From: Methanobrevibacter sp.
GTDB taxonomy: Archaea > Methanobacteriota > Methanobacteria > Methanobacteriales > Methanobacteriaceae
Length of the DNA stretch: 64,000 bases
Assembly: GCF_015062985.1 (NCBI RefSeq)
Contig: NZ_SUTI01000001.1
Location: forward strand, 81,900-145,899
Direction: 5' to 3'
The position numbers and the translations under genes are program-made. This document shows, in pieces, positions 8,811 to 18,669 of the stretch (the stretch's first letter is position 1; every line of letters begins with the position of its first letter). Below the pieces are notes generated by a model. That model was not told the DNA's origin, made no database searches, and saw only the letters and a program-made list of their open reading frames with translations.

Positions 8811-9490
8811 TCATTGAATTTTCCTAAGAACTCCTGCATTCTTTGATTTTGTGAAGCAAATACTTCATCAGGAGAACCCTCTTCCACAATATATCCGTCT
8901 TCCATGAATATGATTGTATCGGATACGTTACGTGCGAAATTCATCTCGTGTGTAACGATAACCATTGTCATGTGCTCTGCAGCCAGCTGCTTGATTACAG
9001 TCAGGATTTCACCTGTAAGTTCAGGGTCAAGCGCTGATGTAGGTTCGTCAAAGAATAATATGTCAGGATTCATTGCGAGTGCCCTTGCAATTGAAACCCT
9101 CTGCTGCTGACCACCGGACAGTTCGCATGGGTATGCATCTTCCTTATCTTCCAGACCCATTTTCTTAAGCAGATCCCTGGCGTGGCCATAAACTTCTTCC
9201 TTATTTCTTTTTTGAACTTTTAAAGGAGCGTTTGTAATATTTTTCATCACGGAATGATGCGGGAATAGGTTAAAGTTCTGGAAAACCAATCCGAATGTTC
9301 CGTCAAAGTTGATTTCACCGCTGTCTTCAACTTCAAGTCCTGTAATGCATCGAAGCAATGTTGATTTACCTGATCCTGAAGGACCGATTATGGAGAGTAC
9401 TTCACCCTTTTCAACTTTTAGTGAAATATCCTTTAAAACCACATTGTCTTCAAAGCTTTTTTTAAGATTTTTAATTTCAAGTAAACTCAT
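8807..9490 (-). CDS. Polar amino-acid ABC transporter ATPase
   Basis: 227 aa. Walker [10 protein letters not shown] (about 35-43), Q-loop [13 protein letters not shown] signature LSGGQQQR, Walker [13 protein letters not shown] and the switch His in VTHEM are all present, so it should be an active ATPase. It is shorter than the usual 240 aa because the region before the Q-loop is compact. It lies 9 nt after the permease gene and is the last gene of the binding protein, permease, ATPase operon. Start ATG follows AGAGGGGT. Confidence 0.93.
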   Translation of the reverse strand: MSLLEIKNLKKSFEDNVVLKDISLKVEKGEVLSIIGPSGSGKSTLLRCITGLEVEDSGEINFDGTFGLVFQNFNLFPHHSVMKNITNAPLKVQKRNKEEVYGHARDLLKKMGLEDKEDAYPCELSGGQQQRVSIARALAMNPDILFFDEPTSALDPELTGEILTVIKQLAAEHMTMVIVTHEMNFARNVSDTIIFMEDGYIVEEGSPDEVFASQNQRMQEFLGKFNE

Positions 9491-9499
9491 AATACCCCT

Positions 9500-10150
9500 C
9501 TAATCATAATAACTTAACCTGTTTTCCAAGTGTTCCATGACAAATGCAACCAGCACATTGAATATGTAATAGAAAAGACCTGCAACGAGCAATGCTGCAA
9601 TTGATGCATCAGCTGCCGCAATCTGTTTTGCTACTGTAAACATTTCCGGAATTGCGATTACAAATGAAAGAGAAGTATCCTTTACAAGAGTAATTACTTC
9701 ATTAGTTACTGAAGGAAGAATTATCTTAAACACCTGAGGTAGAATGATTATAAAAAATGTTTCCAATCTGTTATAGCCTAAAACTTGTGCAGCCTCATAT
9801 TGTCCTTTTGGAATTGCTTCAATCCCCCCTCTGTATATTTCAGCGAAATAAGCAGCGTAGTTTATAGTGAATGCAATGATGACTGCATAGAATCTATAAT
9901 CACTTGAAAGATTCATTCCAAAGACATAGTACGGTGCAAAAAATACTACAATCAACTGTAACATTAAAGGTGTACCTCTCATGATAGAAATATAAATCTT
10001 CATTAACCATCTTAATGGTGCAAAACTACTCATTCTTCCTCCGGCTATAACCAAACCGAGAGGAAGGGCGAATAGTAATGTAAGCAAGAATATTTCTATT
10101 GAGGTAACCATACCTCCTAGTAATTGCGAAATTACATTACTTAAAATCAT
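9500..10150 (-). CDS. Polar amino-acid ABC transporter permease
   Basis: 216 aa, about five membrane helices. The His/Glu/Gln/Arg-opine permease signature is visible: RGTPLMLQL, then YFAEIYRGGIEAIPKGQYEAAQVLGY, the EAA loop that contacts the ATPase. A GAGGGG Shine-Dalgarno precedes the ATG. It would form the channel as a homodimer with the ATPase encoded next to it. Confidence 0.93.
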   Translation of the reverse strand: MILSNVISQLLGGMVTSIEIFLLTLLFALPLGLVIAGGRMSSFAPLRWLMKIYISIMRGTPLMLQLIVVFFAPYYVFGMNLSSDYRFYAVIIAFTINYAAYFAEIYRGGIEAIPKGQYEAAQVLGYNRLETFFIIILPQVFKIILPSVTNEVITLVKDTSLSFVIAIPEMFTVAKQIAAADASIAALLVAGLFYYIFNVLVAFVMEHLENRLSYYD

Positions 10151-10180
10151 ATAACTAATTCTCCCCTCAAACTAATTAAT

Positions 10181-11008
10181 TTATCCTTGGATTAAAGCAG
10201 TAGGTGAAATACCGTATTTTTCAGCTATTTTAACGAAAGTTCCGTCTACGAACATTTCATCTAAAGTAGCTTGTACTTGGTTTCTTAATTCAGTATTTCC
10301 TTGTTTGAATCCGACACCATATTTTTCAGTAGTGATTGTGTCATTCAATATAGTGAAATTGACAGTACTGTTTTTGTTTTTAATGTCGTATTCTGCAACA
10401 CCAATATCCATAGCTATAGCATCACACGCACCGGATTCCAAATCCATGAATGCAGTGTTATAGTCTGCTACTTGGGTTAAAGTTGCAAAGGTATCAGCGA
10501 TAGTTTTGTTGTCACCTTCAAGTGCTGCTAAAGCAGATGAGTCTTTTTGGGTTTCAACAGTTTTGTTTGCCAAATCAGCAATACTTGTAATGTTGGAATC
10601 TGATTTTACAACGAATATTTGTTTGTTGTCAAAGTATGGTTTAGACCAGGTGTAGTCATTTTCTCTTCCATCCATGGTGAAACCGTTCCAAATACAGTCA
10701 ATAGAACCAGAGTCTAACTCTGCATCTTTAGCATCCCAATCGATTGGTTGTGCTTTAAATGTCCAATTGTTTCTTTCACAAACTTCTTTTGCTAAATCTA
10801 AGTCGAAACCAGTGTAGTTTCCACTATCGTCTTTGTATCCGTATGGTGGGAATTCAGCATCAAAACCTACAATGAAAGTTTGATTGTCATTTGCGGTTTG
10901 ATTAGCGTTGTTACCACCTAAAAAGTCAAATAGACCCGCATTTACAGTAGTTAACATCATTAAACAGATAACTACTAAAGCTAAAATAAAACCTATCTTT
11001 TTATTCAT
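10181..11008 (-). CDS. Amino-acid ABC transporter substrate-binding protein
   Basis: 275 aa. An N-terminal signal segment (VVICLMMLTTVNAG) is followed by an Asn-rich linker and a family 3 solute-binding domain: FPPYGYKDDSGNYTGFDLDLAKEV and DCIWNGFTMDGREN. No lipobox Cys is seen, so it is held by its uncleaved signal or released. It captures a polar amino acid outside the cell. First gene of the operon. Confidence 0.92.
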   Translation of the reverse strand: MNKKIGFILALVVICLMMLTTVNAGLFDFLGGNNANQTANDNQTFIVGFDAEFPPYGYKDDSGNYTGFDLDLAKEVCERNNWTFKAQPIDWDAKDAELDSGSIDCIWNGFTMDGRENDYTWSKPYFDNKQIFVVKSDSNITSIADLANKTVETQKDSSALAALEGDNKTIADTFATLTQVADYNTAFMDLESGACDAIAMDIGVAEYDIKNKNSTVNFTILNDTITTEKYGVGFKQGNTELRNQVQATLDEMFVDGTFVKIAEKYGISPTALIQG

Positions 11009-11020
11009 TTTAAAACACCA

Positions 11021-11082
11021 ATAGTTATAACTATAGTAGAATTTATTTCTACTGATATAATTTTTATTTGACTATATATTTA
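11021..11082 (-). promoter_or_regulatory. Promoter and palindrome ahead of the ABC operon
   Basis: On the minus strand a TATA-like ATAAATATATAG (11071-11082) lies about 65 nt before the ATG, and a perfect 14-bp palindrome atagttataactat (11021-11034) lies between it and the GGTG Shine-Dalgarno. The palindrome is where an operator or a 5' hairpin would act. Which it is cannot be told. Confidence 0.45.
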
Positions 11083-11182
11083 TGTATTATTATTCAATTT
11101 GACAGTAAATGAACAAAATAATACTTTTTAACTTTAATATATTAAATTATCGAGTCAATATGTAAAAAAAAGATTACAAAAA

Positions 11183-13798
11183 TCAGTCATTGTAAATTGC
11201 ATCATAGCAGCGTTTGGAGTTTTCGGTGTCATGGAACTGGAAGAACTCGTCTACACGGCTTTTGTAGATGTCCTCCATCTGAGCGCTATTGTCAATATAT
11301 GAAATTATCCTGTCGACAAGATCATCTTCCGTTGAAACGACGCTGCCGAATCCCATAGTATCATATTTGAAGTATCCTTCTTCGGATTCATAATGGAAAT
11401 CATCCCCATAGTGATAGTAGATGACCGGCTTTTTAAGGTATGCGAAGTCAAAAAATATTGATGAATAGTCGGTGATGAGTATAGCTGACTCATTAAAGAT
11501 TTCCTGGTATTTCTTGTCGTCATCAAAGTGAACGTAATCGTTTCTTTTGAAATTGCCTATATATTTGCCAAGTTCGGGGTGTGGCTTGAAGAGAATCTCA
11601 TAGCCATTGCTTTTGGCATAATCTATAAGTCTTTCATTGTTCAGGAGTGAATTGAAGCGTTTGAAATACTCCGATTCTACCAAATCTTCTTCATTGCTGA
11701 TGTAATTTCTCCAGGTAGGCATTATTACGATCTGCTTTTTATATCCCTCATTGTTGAGATTGTCATATCTCGGAAGGCCCAAAAGCCTGAATGTGCCGTC
11801 ATCATAGTTATACAGGTCGCTTATGAGGGATTCGTATTCCATTCTGCAGGATGTCACGATAAGTCTTGGATGGCGTTCGTATTTGACAAGCCATGTGGAG
11901 AGGTCATGCAGAATTATTCCATGCTGAAGGAAATAAAAATCAACATATGACGTACCTGCAGTCAGATAAGGTGCCTCGAACTTGAACGGACTCAAATAGA
12001 ACTCGGAACCCTGTGATGAGATGAGCTTGTCTGCAAACAGATACAGAATCTTGTTTTTCAGTGATTCAAATTCGACGATATTGTCATAGGAAGCCTTTAG
12101 CCTTTCATAATCCGGAGACTGCCTGTCTATGACAAAGTACTTTTCGATTCCGTCATTCTGCTTGATAGCATACTTGAAGAAGTGCTCCCCATTGTCGTCA
12201 GCCATGTCGATGCGATCCATTACAATCCAGATTTTCCTGTTTCTCATGAACGGGAAGAGTATCAGATGTATTGTCCTTATGAATATTGCCCTTCTGTAGA
12301 AGTCGTATTTGTCACGGAAGAGCTTTAAGAGCCCCCTTACTTCATACTGATACATTTTCCTATATGAGAACGGCATCACGTTGAATTTTCCGTTGAACAT
12401 CACAATCCTTGAATCCTTTATGTAGTAATGTGAATCATATGAGATGTTTGAATGCTTTCTGAATTTTATTTCATTATCCAGTATGCATGAATCTCCATCA
12501 CCAGCGTATTTAATCTTAAGCTCAATTGTGGAGAGGTCTTTGATTGAATCCAGAGGAATCTTCAAGTCAAAGTTATATGATCTCTGCCAGTTGACTGTTA
12601 AAAAGCGGCTGATATGGCGTGTCGGATATCTGAATGATTTGGCGGTGATTATTTCCCTGCCGTTTTTGAGGGCATAGACGGATATGTTTTCGCTGTCAAA
12701 CAGTGACTTGACATGTCCTGAAATGCTTAGGACATCATCCTTCAAATCGGCAAAGTCAATATAGATGTCCCTTTTTGAGAGAACGTCAATCACATCATTT
12801 TTTGAATATAACGTGACGTCATCGCTTCTTACATCAACCCTGAATGAATCGATTGGATTCAGGCTGTTCAAATCAATGTCATCGTTTTTAACTGCAATAA
12901 AAAATCCGATCATTGAAATATTTGATGTGGCATCGTATATTACATCCTTGTCAATGCAATCGAGAGTTTCCTTAAGCAATTCAAAGAATTTTGGAATTTC
13001 ATCGCTTTCAAGAAGGCTGTTTTTAACTTCCCTGTTCATCACCGGGATGAAAACGTTCAATATATTGTATTGAATATATATCGGAAGTTCCCTATTTGAG
13101 TCCAGAATCCCTCTTGCAAAGAGATTTGCCTGATTGAAGTCGAATTTCCTTTTGAAATAATCATTATTGTTTATCCTGAGGGTATCCCTTCTTTTTCTGA
13201 AGTAGTATTTGGCTGAACTTATGAAAGTGTAGCTATTGCTTTTCGTAAGAATCCTGTTCATGAAGAGGTCTGTTTCAAAAAGGTCCTCCCTTTCATCAAA
13301 TTCGACAAGAGCCTCTTTTTTTATGAAAAGTGAATTGAAAAAGTTTATGTCGTATTCAGGATTTTTAATCAAATCGACTATGCCGTCAGGAATGTCATTT
13401 TCGCTTTTTGCATTTCTGTCAATGTAGTCAAGGCTGACATTTACAATGTTTTGGCCATATTTTTCAAATGCCTTCAGCACTTCGCTTAAGGCGTTGGCCG
13501 AGAGCGTGTCATTGTTATGCAGGAAATTAATGATTTCTCCCCGTGCATGTTTAAGAGCTGAATTATATCCTGAAGAGTAATTCTTTGGCTTTTGAGAAAT
13601 CAATACGACATTGTCCGGATATTCCTCCTGATATTTGACGTATTCATCGAGGCAATCTGCACTTCCGTCATTTACTAAAATCAATTGGGTATTGTCCTTG
13701 AAATCCAAATTCTGATTGATTACAGACATTATCGCTTCATGGATATGGAATCCGATATCGTCTATCAGCATTATTATTGAAAACTTGAACCTTTTCAT
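11183..13798 (-). CDS. GT2 glycosyltransferase fused to CDP-glycerol glycerophosphotransferase
   Basis: 871 aa. Residues 1 to about 210 are a GT-A domain (IILVNDGSAD; the metal site reads HNND instead of DxDD). A linker with a beta domain follows (about 300-430). From about 520 to the end is a TagF-like Glyphos_transf domain: FLQHGI, MPTWRNY, FKPHPEL and ITDYSSIFFDFA, the CDP and phosphate-binding motifs of teichoic acid polymerases. It lies 12 nt after the next gene and shares its C-terminal 600 residues with it, so the two are tandem paralogues with different N-termini. Expected role: polymerising glycerol or polyol phosphate chains and adding a sugar. Confidence 0.85.
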   Translation of the reverse strand: MKRFKFSIIMLIDDIGFHIHEAIMSVINQNLDFKDNTQLILVNDGSADCLDEYVKYQEEYPDNVVLISQKPKNYSSGYNSALKHARGEIINFLHNNDTLSANALSEVLKAFEKYGQNIVNVSLDYIDRNAKSENDIPDGIVDLIKNPEYDINFFNSLFIKKEALVEFDEREDLFETDLFMNRILTKSNSYTFISSAKYYFRKRRDTLRINNNDYFKRKFDFNQANLFARGILDSNRELPIYIQYNILNVFIPVMNREVKNSLLESDEIPKFFELLKETLDCIDKDVIYDATSNISMIGFFIAVKNDDIDLNSLNPIDSFRVDVRSDDVTLYSKNDVIDVLSKRDIYIDFADLKDDVLSISGHVKSLFDSENISVYALKNGREIITAKSFRYPTRHISRFLTVNWQRSYNFDLKIPLDSIKDLSTIELKIKYAGDGDSCILDNEIKFRKHSNISYDSHYYIKDSRIVMFNGKFNVMPFSYRKMYQYEVRGLLKLFRDKYDFYRRAIFIRTIHLILFPFMRNRKIWIVMDRIDMADDNGEHFFKYAIKQNDGIEKYFVIDRQSPDYERLKASYDNIVEFESLKNKILYLFADKLISSQGSEFYLSPFKFEAPYLTAGTSYVDFYFLQHGIILHDLSTWLVKYERHPRLIVTSCRMEYESLISDLYNYDDGTFRLLGLPRYDNLNNEGYKKQIVIMPTWRNYISNEEDLVESEYFKRFNSLLNNERLIDYAKSNGYEILFKPHPELGKYIGNFKRNDYVHFDDDKKYQEIFNESAILITDYSSIFFDFAYLKKPVIYYHYGDDFHYESEEGYFKYDTMGFGSVVSTEDDLVDRIISYIDNSAQMEDIYKSRVDEFFQFHDTENSKRCYDAIYND

Positions 13799-13810
13799 TT
13801 TATCCCCAAT

Positions 13811-16800
13811 TTAATCTTTAATAATCCAGTCATAGCACCTTTTGGCATTGTTCTTGTCACGGAATTTGAAGAATTCATCAACCCTCTCTTTATACATGTC
13901 CTCCATTTCGCAGTGGTTTTCCATATATTCGATTACCTTGTCGATTACATCCTCCTCATCGTCGAAAACCGGACCAAATCCCATTGTCCTGTATTGGAAG
14001 TATCCATTTTCAGAATCGAAATGATAGTCATTGCCGTACTGATAGTGAATCAGCGGCTTTTTAAGATATCCGAAATCGAAAAATACTGATGAATAATCTG
14101 TAATCATCAGGCTGGATTCGTTTATTAGCTCTGCATAGGTCTTGCTCAGGTCAAATTCCACATATGAGTTTCTGTCAAAAAGGTCAATGTATCTGTTGAG
14201 TTCAGGGTGCAGCTTAAGGATAATCTTGTAGCCTTCATTTGAGGCAGCCTGAATCAGGCGAGGATTATTGATCAGTGAATTGAAATACTTATAAAAGTCT
14301 GACTGTATGAAATCAAATGAATTTGTCAGATAGTTTCTCCATGTCGGCATTATAATGATCTGTCTTCTCAGATACTTGTTGTCAAGATTGTCGTATCTTG
14401 GAAGACCGAGAAGCTGTACGACATCCCTGTTGTAGTAGTATCCCTCATTGAAAAGGGATTCATATTCAAGGTCTGTTGATGTTACAATCAGTTTAGGGTT
14501 TCTGTCATATTTCCTGAGCCATGAAGACATGTTGTCCTTTATTATTCCGTGCTGAAGGAAATAGAAGTCAAGATTGATGATTCCCGCCATCAGCTTGTAG
14601 TTCTTGTATGCAAATGGTGTCAGGTCATATTCGGTTCCCTGTGATGAAATCAGCTTTGAGGCAAACATGTAATAGAACATGTGCTTTCTGGAATCGCTTA
14701 CTATTAAACTGTTTGAGAAGACCTCCTTGAGACGATGGAAATCATTTGATGAGTTGTGCACTGCAAAAAACTTCTTGACACCGTCATCCTGATTGATTGC
14801 ATATCTGAAGAAGTGTTCCCCGTTGTCGTCAGCCTGTGTTTTCCTGTCCATGACAATCCATATGTCCCTGTTTTTCATGAAAGGATATAAAATAAGATGC
14901 AGAAGCCTGAAAAGGACTGCATGAATGAAATATGCTTCACCGGATCCTATGATATTTTTCAAATCACCATATTCCAGCCTAAGCATCCTCCAATATGAGA
15001 AGTTCTCCACATTGATATCACCGTCATAATAGATAATCTTTCCGTCCTTAATGAAATATCTGCTGAAATTGGAGAGATTACAGTATTTTCTAAATTGCAC
15101 AGGATATTCCACATCGTTTGATGCCTTAACCTCAAATCTGATGTCCTTATCAGTGATTGGGATTTTAAAATCAAAATTATATATGGAACTGCCCCTTCTT
15201 GTCGGATAATCATATACGTCGGGATGGAAAATGTTTTCGCCTTCCTTACCTATGACTTCCAGGTCGCTGTCAAATGAATTGAAGTATCCGGAAATGTTCA
15301 GGATGCCGTCCCTGTAGGTGATGAAGTCAAAGTAGCAAAGGTCTTCTGAAAACTCATCATATTCCTCAACGTTGTTTCGGATTTCTGGAATCTGTGTGGG
15401 CTTGACAGGGATATAGTTGTTGGTTCCGTGCTTCAGGATTTCAGACATGTCATGGTCATATACTCCGAAATCCATAATTGCCTTGATTTTTATATTGCCG
15501 AAATGGCGTTGGTAAGTTCTTTTGAATAAATCCTTAAGGGGTTTAGGCGGTTCAAAGTCAGCTCCGGCAGCAAGGAACTTGTCCAGTCTCAGCTTTTCCA
15601 TTAGAGTTGGTGTGAAATAAAAGTTGAACGGAAGAAAATCAACTTCATCCGGAAACCTGCTGAAGATTTCTTCGTGATGTTCCCTGATATATCCGTCCCA
15701 GCCCTTGAATGTGATGAAATAGTTGTACTTTTGGCTGGAGCTGTCCTCAAGCATCTTTATCAGATTATCTGTAATGATGTTGTCCTCAAGTGAGCCTGAA
15801 TATATCAGAATGTTGTTCTTTTCCTTTTCTATTCTTTCGCTTATGCACATATCCTCTCCCTTGAATATGTGTCTGCATATCCTGTTTGCCGCATCAGGAC
15901 AGTCATATGTGCAGTATGTTTTAATAAACTCGCTGTCATCATAATCCTTTTCCCGATTCATTTCCTCAATCAAATCGGAAACTGTCTGGACTTTAGGAAA
16001 TGGAAGTTCGTCCAATGGGAAATAGATTCCACGCTCCTTCATGTATTCAGCTTCATCATAATTGAAGATGATGATTTTGCGCTTGGTATTTGCAAAGTCA
16101 AAGAAAACGCTTGAATAATCTGTGATTAGGCAGTCCGCCATATTCAGAAGGTCGTATATTTCCCAGCCCTGCGGAAATGCCATTATATTTTTGTAATTGG
16201 AAAAATCGATTTTTGCCTGGTTATATGGATGCAGCTTAACAAAAAATATCTGGTTTTCACTAAGGGATTGCTCTATTTCCTCAAGGAATTTGCTTATTTC
16301 AGCATTCTGCTTTTCATCATCCCTATTGTTGACGGAACCCTTGAATGTAGGCATATATACAAATATTTCCTTGTCTTCAAGAGATAAGATTGATTTAAGC
16401 TCATCCTTTCTTTTGTCATCAAAAAATATGCTGTTTCTCGGATATCCTTCAAGCAGCATTTCCCCTCTGTAGATTTTCCCGATCATGTATGCGTCTAGCA
16501 TGATGTCTTTCATATATTCATTTGGAAAAATAAGATAGTCGCTTGAAAGAAGTGAATGCTGTATGATTCCCAAATTGGCCTGTTCCGGAATGTTTCTGCA
16601 ACCCATATGCTTTAGGGGAGTTCCGTGCCATGTATTTATAACAATCTGACCTTTCTTCTTTACATATTTGTAGTTTATTCCGGAATCTGTGAAGATATAT
16701 TTCGCCTTATGCAGTATCTGTGCCGCATGGTCATCATCAGTGATGATTCTATGGATATTCAAGTCATAATTTTCGCTCAGCTGCTCTATTTTAATCTTTA

Positions 16801-17014
16801 CATTTTCATTGGCATGAACATATATCTTGAACTTTCCATAATCGCCTGTTGATATCTCCTCAACAATTCTAAAGATATTTCCAGCAAAATCAGTACCGTT
16901 TCTGGATTCAACATAGATTATGTTGTTATTGATTTTAGGATTATAATAACTTCTGTATATAACTGAATTTACGGCACATTCCTTGATGTTGTGGAATTTA
17001 TCTTTAAAACTCAT
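13811..17014 (-). CDS. Two-domain CDP-glycerol glycerophosphotransferase
   Basis: 1067 aa, more than twice the usual size of a single catalytic unit. The N-terminal half (about 50-390) has one Glyphos_transf domain (INTWHGTPLKHMG, YMPTFKGS, VKLHPY, ITDYSSVFFDFA). A beta-rich linker (about 560-650) and a second Glyphos_transf domain (about 690-1067; FLQHGI, MPTWRNY, LKLHPEL, ITDYSSVFFDFG) follow. Two active sites could alternate chain primer and elongation steps. No signal peptide; such enzymes sit on the inner membrane face. Neighbouring gpsA and nucleotidyltransferase genes supply the likely CDP-glycerol. Confidence 0.85.
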   Translation of the reverse strand: MSFKDKFHNIKECAVNSVIYRSYYNPKINNNIIYVESRNGTDFAGNIFRIVEEISTGDYGKFKIYVHANENVKIKIEQLSENYDLNIHRIITDDDHAAQILHKAKYIFTDSGINYKYVKKKGQIVINTWHGTPLKHMGCRNIPEQANLGIIQHSLLSSDYLIFPNEYMKDIMLDAYMIGKIYRGEMLLEGYPRNSIFFDDKRKDELKSILSLEDKEIFVYMPTFKGSVNNRDDEKQNAEISKFLEEIEQSLSENQIFFVKLHPYNQAKIDFSNYKNIMAFPQGWEIYDLLNMADCLITDYSSVFFDFANTKRKIIIFNYDEAEYMKERGIYFPLDELPFPKVQTVSDLIEEMNREKDYDDSEFIKTYCTYDCPDAANRICRHIFKGEDMCISERIEKEKNNILIYSGSLEDNIITDNLIKMLEDSSSQKYNYFITFKGWDGYIREHHEEIFSRFPDEVDFLPFNFYFTPTLMEKLRLDKFLAAGADFEPPKPLKDLFKRTYQRHFGNIKIKAIMDFGVYDHDMSEILKHGTNNYIPVKPTQIPEIRNNVEEYDEFSEDLCYFDFITYRDGILNISGYFNSFDSDLEVIGKEGENIFHPDVYDYPTRRGSSIYNFDFKIPITDKDIRFEVKASNDVEYPVQFRKYCNLSNFSRYFIKDGKIIYYDGDINVENFSYWRMLRLEYGDLKNIIGSGEAYFIHAVLFRLLHLILYPFMKNRDIWIVMDRKTQADDNGEHFFRYAINQDDGVKKFFAVHNSSNDFHRLKEVFSNSLIVSDSRKHMFYYMFASKLISSQGTEYDLTPFAYKNYKLMAGIINLDFYFLQHGIIKDNMSSWLRKYDRNPKLIVTSTDLEYESLFNEGYYYNRDVVQLLGLPRYDNLDNKYLRRQIIIMPTWRNYLTNSFDFIQSDFYKYFNSLINNPRLIQAASNEGYKIILKLHPELNRYIDLFDRNSYVEFDLSKTYAELINESSLMITDYSSVFFDFGYLKKPLIHYQYGNDYHFDSENGYFQYRTMGFGPVFDDEEDVIDKVIEYMENHCEMEDMYKERVDEFFKFRDKNNAKRCYDWIIKD

Positions 17015-17042
17015 TTATATCACTAAAAAAAAGGAAAATTGA

Positions 17043-17435
17043 TTAATATGAGTAACCGTCATCTATCCTGAAGGAAAGACTGTTGTGGGACCCTTTTAAA
17101 AACAATGTTCCATTAAAATTAGCATGTACTGTATAATTTCCATTGTCGAAGCCGGCCAGCTGTATGTATCCGCGTCCAACTTCATCGGTTGTGACATTAT
17201 ATTTATGTGCCCATCCTGAATCATCCAAAATCTTCAAATCGACAACCTGGTCTGGAATTTCATGCCTGTAAACATCTTTAAGCTGAATGTAGATGTATCC
17301 CCCGTTCTGAATTGTGGAATTTGCATTTATATCGATTTTAGTTTCGGCTGTATTCATGGAAATATAAGCAAATGCAGCTATAGCCACAACTAGTATTACA
17401 ACAGCTATAATTGCTATCTTTTTAATATCCATCAA
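17043..17435 (-). CDS. Small secreted or anchored Ig-like domain protein
   Basis: 130 aa. N-terminal membrane anchor or signal (IAIIAVVILVVAIAAFAYI, residues 6-24), then about 90 residues of predicted beta structure (GYIYIQLKDVYRHEIPDQVV...YNVTTDEVGRGYIQL...GNYTVHANFNGT), the pattern of archaeal Ig-like surface domains. Function unknown. It lies between the universal stress protein gene and the TagF-like gene; a short N-terminus and anchor similar in style occur in the 120-aa protein at 21489. Confidence 0.7.
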   Translation of the reverse strand: MMDIKKIAIIAVVILVVAIAAFAYISMNTAETKIDINANSTIQNGGYIYIQLKDVYRHEIPDQVVDLKILDDSGWAHKYNVTTDEVGRGYIQLAGFDNGNYTVHANFNGTLFLKGSHNSLSFRIDDGYSY

Positions 17436-17452
17436 ATATACTCTCCTATTAA

Positions 17453-17878
17453 TTAATCATTATGAACTAACAATACATCGGTTTCAGCAGTTTTCAACAC
17501 TTCTTCTGCAACGCTTCCAAGAATGAACTTGTGGAGTCCGCTTTTTCCGGAAGAGGATATTACGACCAAATCCACTTCTTCTTCAACAGCAACCTTGTTG
17601 ATGGTTTCTGCTGCAAAACCTGTTTTGACCATTGTTCTGAGATTATATCCTTTAGGGAATTTTTTTTTCATTGCCTCAACGCATTCATTTGCTTCTTCCA
17701 GCATTTCCTTGTTTACCCTTCTGACTTTTTTTCTGCTCTGAAAAGCGCTTGATGTTAATTTACCTGCAACAGATAAAATAATGATTTCCCCATCATCAGC
17801 AATTAATTTAGTTACCCTATCTATTTCCTGGTCAGCATAACCTGATCCATCAGTTGGCAGTAAAATTTTGTTAAACAT
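17453..17878 (-). CDS. Universal stress protein (UspA family)
   Basis: 141 aa, standard single-domain length. Start ILLPTDGSGYAD and the nucleotide-binding end VVISSSGKSGLHKFILGSVAEEVLK (G-2x-G-9x-G-S pattern) identify an ATP-binding Usp. Cytoplasmic; Usp proteins sense energy or stress state. It lies 17 nt upstream of the Ig-like gene in the same direction. Confidence 0.92.
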   Translation of the reverse strand: MFNKILLPTDGSGYADQEIDRVTKLIADDGEIIILSVAGKLTSSAFQSRKKVRRVNKEMLEEANECVEAMKKKFPKGYNLRTMVKTGFAAETINKVAVEEEVDLVVISSSGKSGLHKFILGSVAEEVLKTAETDVLLVHND

Positions 17879-17928
17879 GTGTACACCATATCTATATTAG
17901 TATTTAATAGTTAATATTTATTTTCAAA

Positions 17929-18669
17929 TTATGGGCAATTTTCGAACCTGTCGACTAACTTTTTAGCAATTTGCCAGTCATCGGCATCATCGATTTCAGT
18001 CCATTCAAGCCCGTTTGTATAAACATAATCGATTTCAGTTTTCCTTGACAATGCCTTAAATGCAAAGTCATAGTAGTTTTGCCTGTCCTCTTCAATCAAT
18101 TCGCCCAATATATCGTTGAATGCATTGATATCCTTTTTCACGACTTTTGAAATGCCGATAAATTCCCCTGTTGAGGAATATATGTCAATGTCTTTTCCAA
18201 TCTCTTTTATTATTCCGTCTTCGATGATTAGCTTAAATGATTCCTCGTTGAGCATTTTGAAGTTGTCCACAACCATTGCGGTATTATTGGTCCCGGCAAT
18301 GTCTTCAATTATTTGGGGGTCGACGACATTGTCTCCGTTGATTAATATGAAATCATCGGGACAGTTGTTTTCAATATATGAGCTTGCAATATATGTGGAA
18401 ACTGAAGTGTTGGTAACGTCATATTCATCATTGTCCATTACCTTGACTGAAATGGCGTATTTTTCCTCAAGAGATTTCGCAGCGTCATGGACCTTCTCCT
18501 TGTTGTATCCCGCAACGAGTATGAAGTCAGCTATTTCGCAATTCATGCAGTTTCTAATCATACGCTCCAGCAGTGTTGTCCCGTTTATCTCAAGCAGCGG
18601 CTTTGGAATGTCACGGGTAAGTGGCATGAGCCTTCTTCCCATTCCAGCAGATAATATTACGCAAATCAT
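17929..18669 (-). CDS. LicC-like nucleotidyltransferase (probable CTP-dependent)
   Basis: 246 aa from ATG 18669. That ATG overlaps the stop codon of gpsA as ATGA, so it is preferred over an in-frame GTG at 18684 and implies translational coupling. The pyrophosphorylase motif VILSAGMGRRLMPLT..IPKPLLEI (residues 3-28) and the DNDEYDVTNT.S metal-site segment match the sugar-phosphate/choline-phosphate cytidylyltransferase group. Coupling to gpsA and nearness to two CDP-glycerol polymerases suggest it makes CDP-glycerol from glycerol-3-phosphate; that is inference, and choline or sugar phosphates remain possible. Confidence 0.82.
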   Translation of the reverse strand: MICVILSAGMGRRLMPLTRDIPKPLLEINGTTLLERMIRNCMNCEIADFILVAGYNKEKVHDAAKSLEEKYAISVKVMDNDEYDVTNTSVSTYIASSYIENNCPDDFILINGDNVVDPQIIEDIAGTNNTAMVVDNFKMLNEESFKLIIEDGIIKEIGKDIDIYSSTGEFIGISKVVKKDINAFNDILGELIEEDRQNYYDFAFKALSRKTEIDYVYTNGLEWTEIDDADDWQIAKKLVDRFENCP

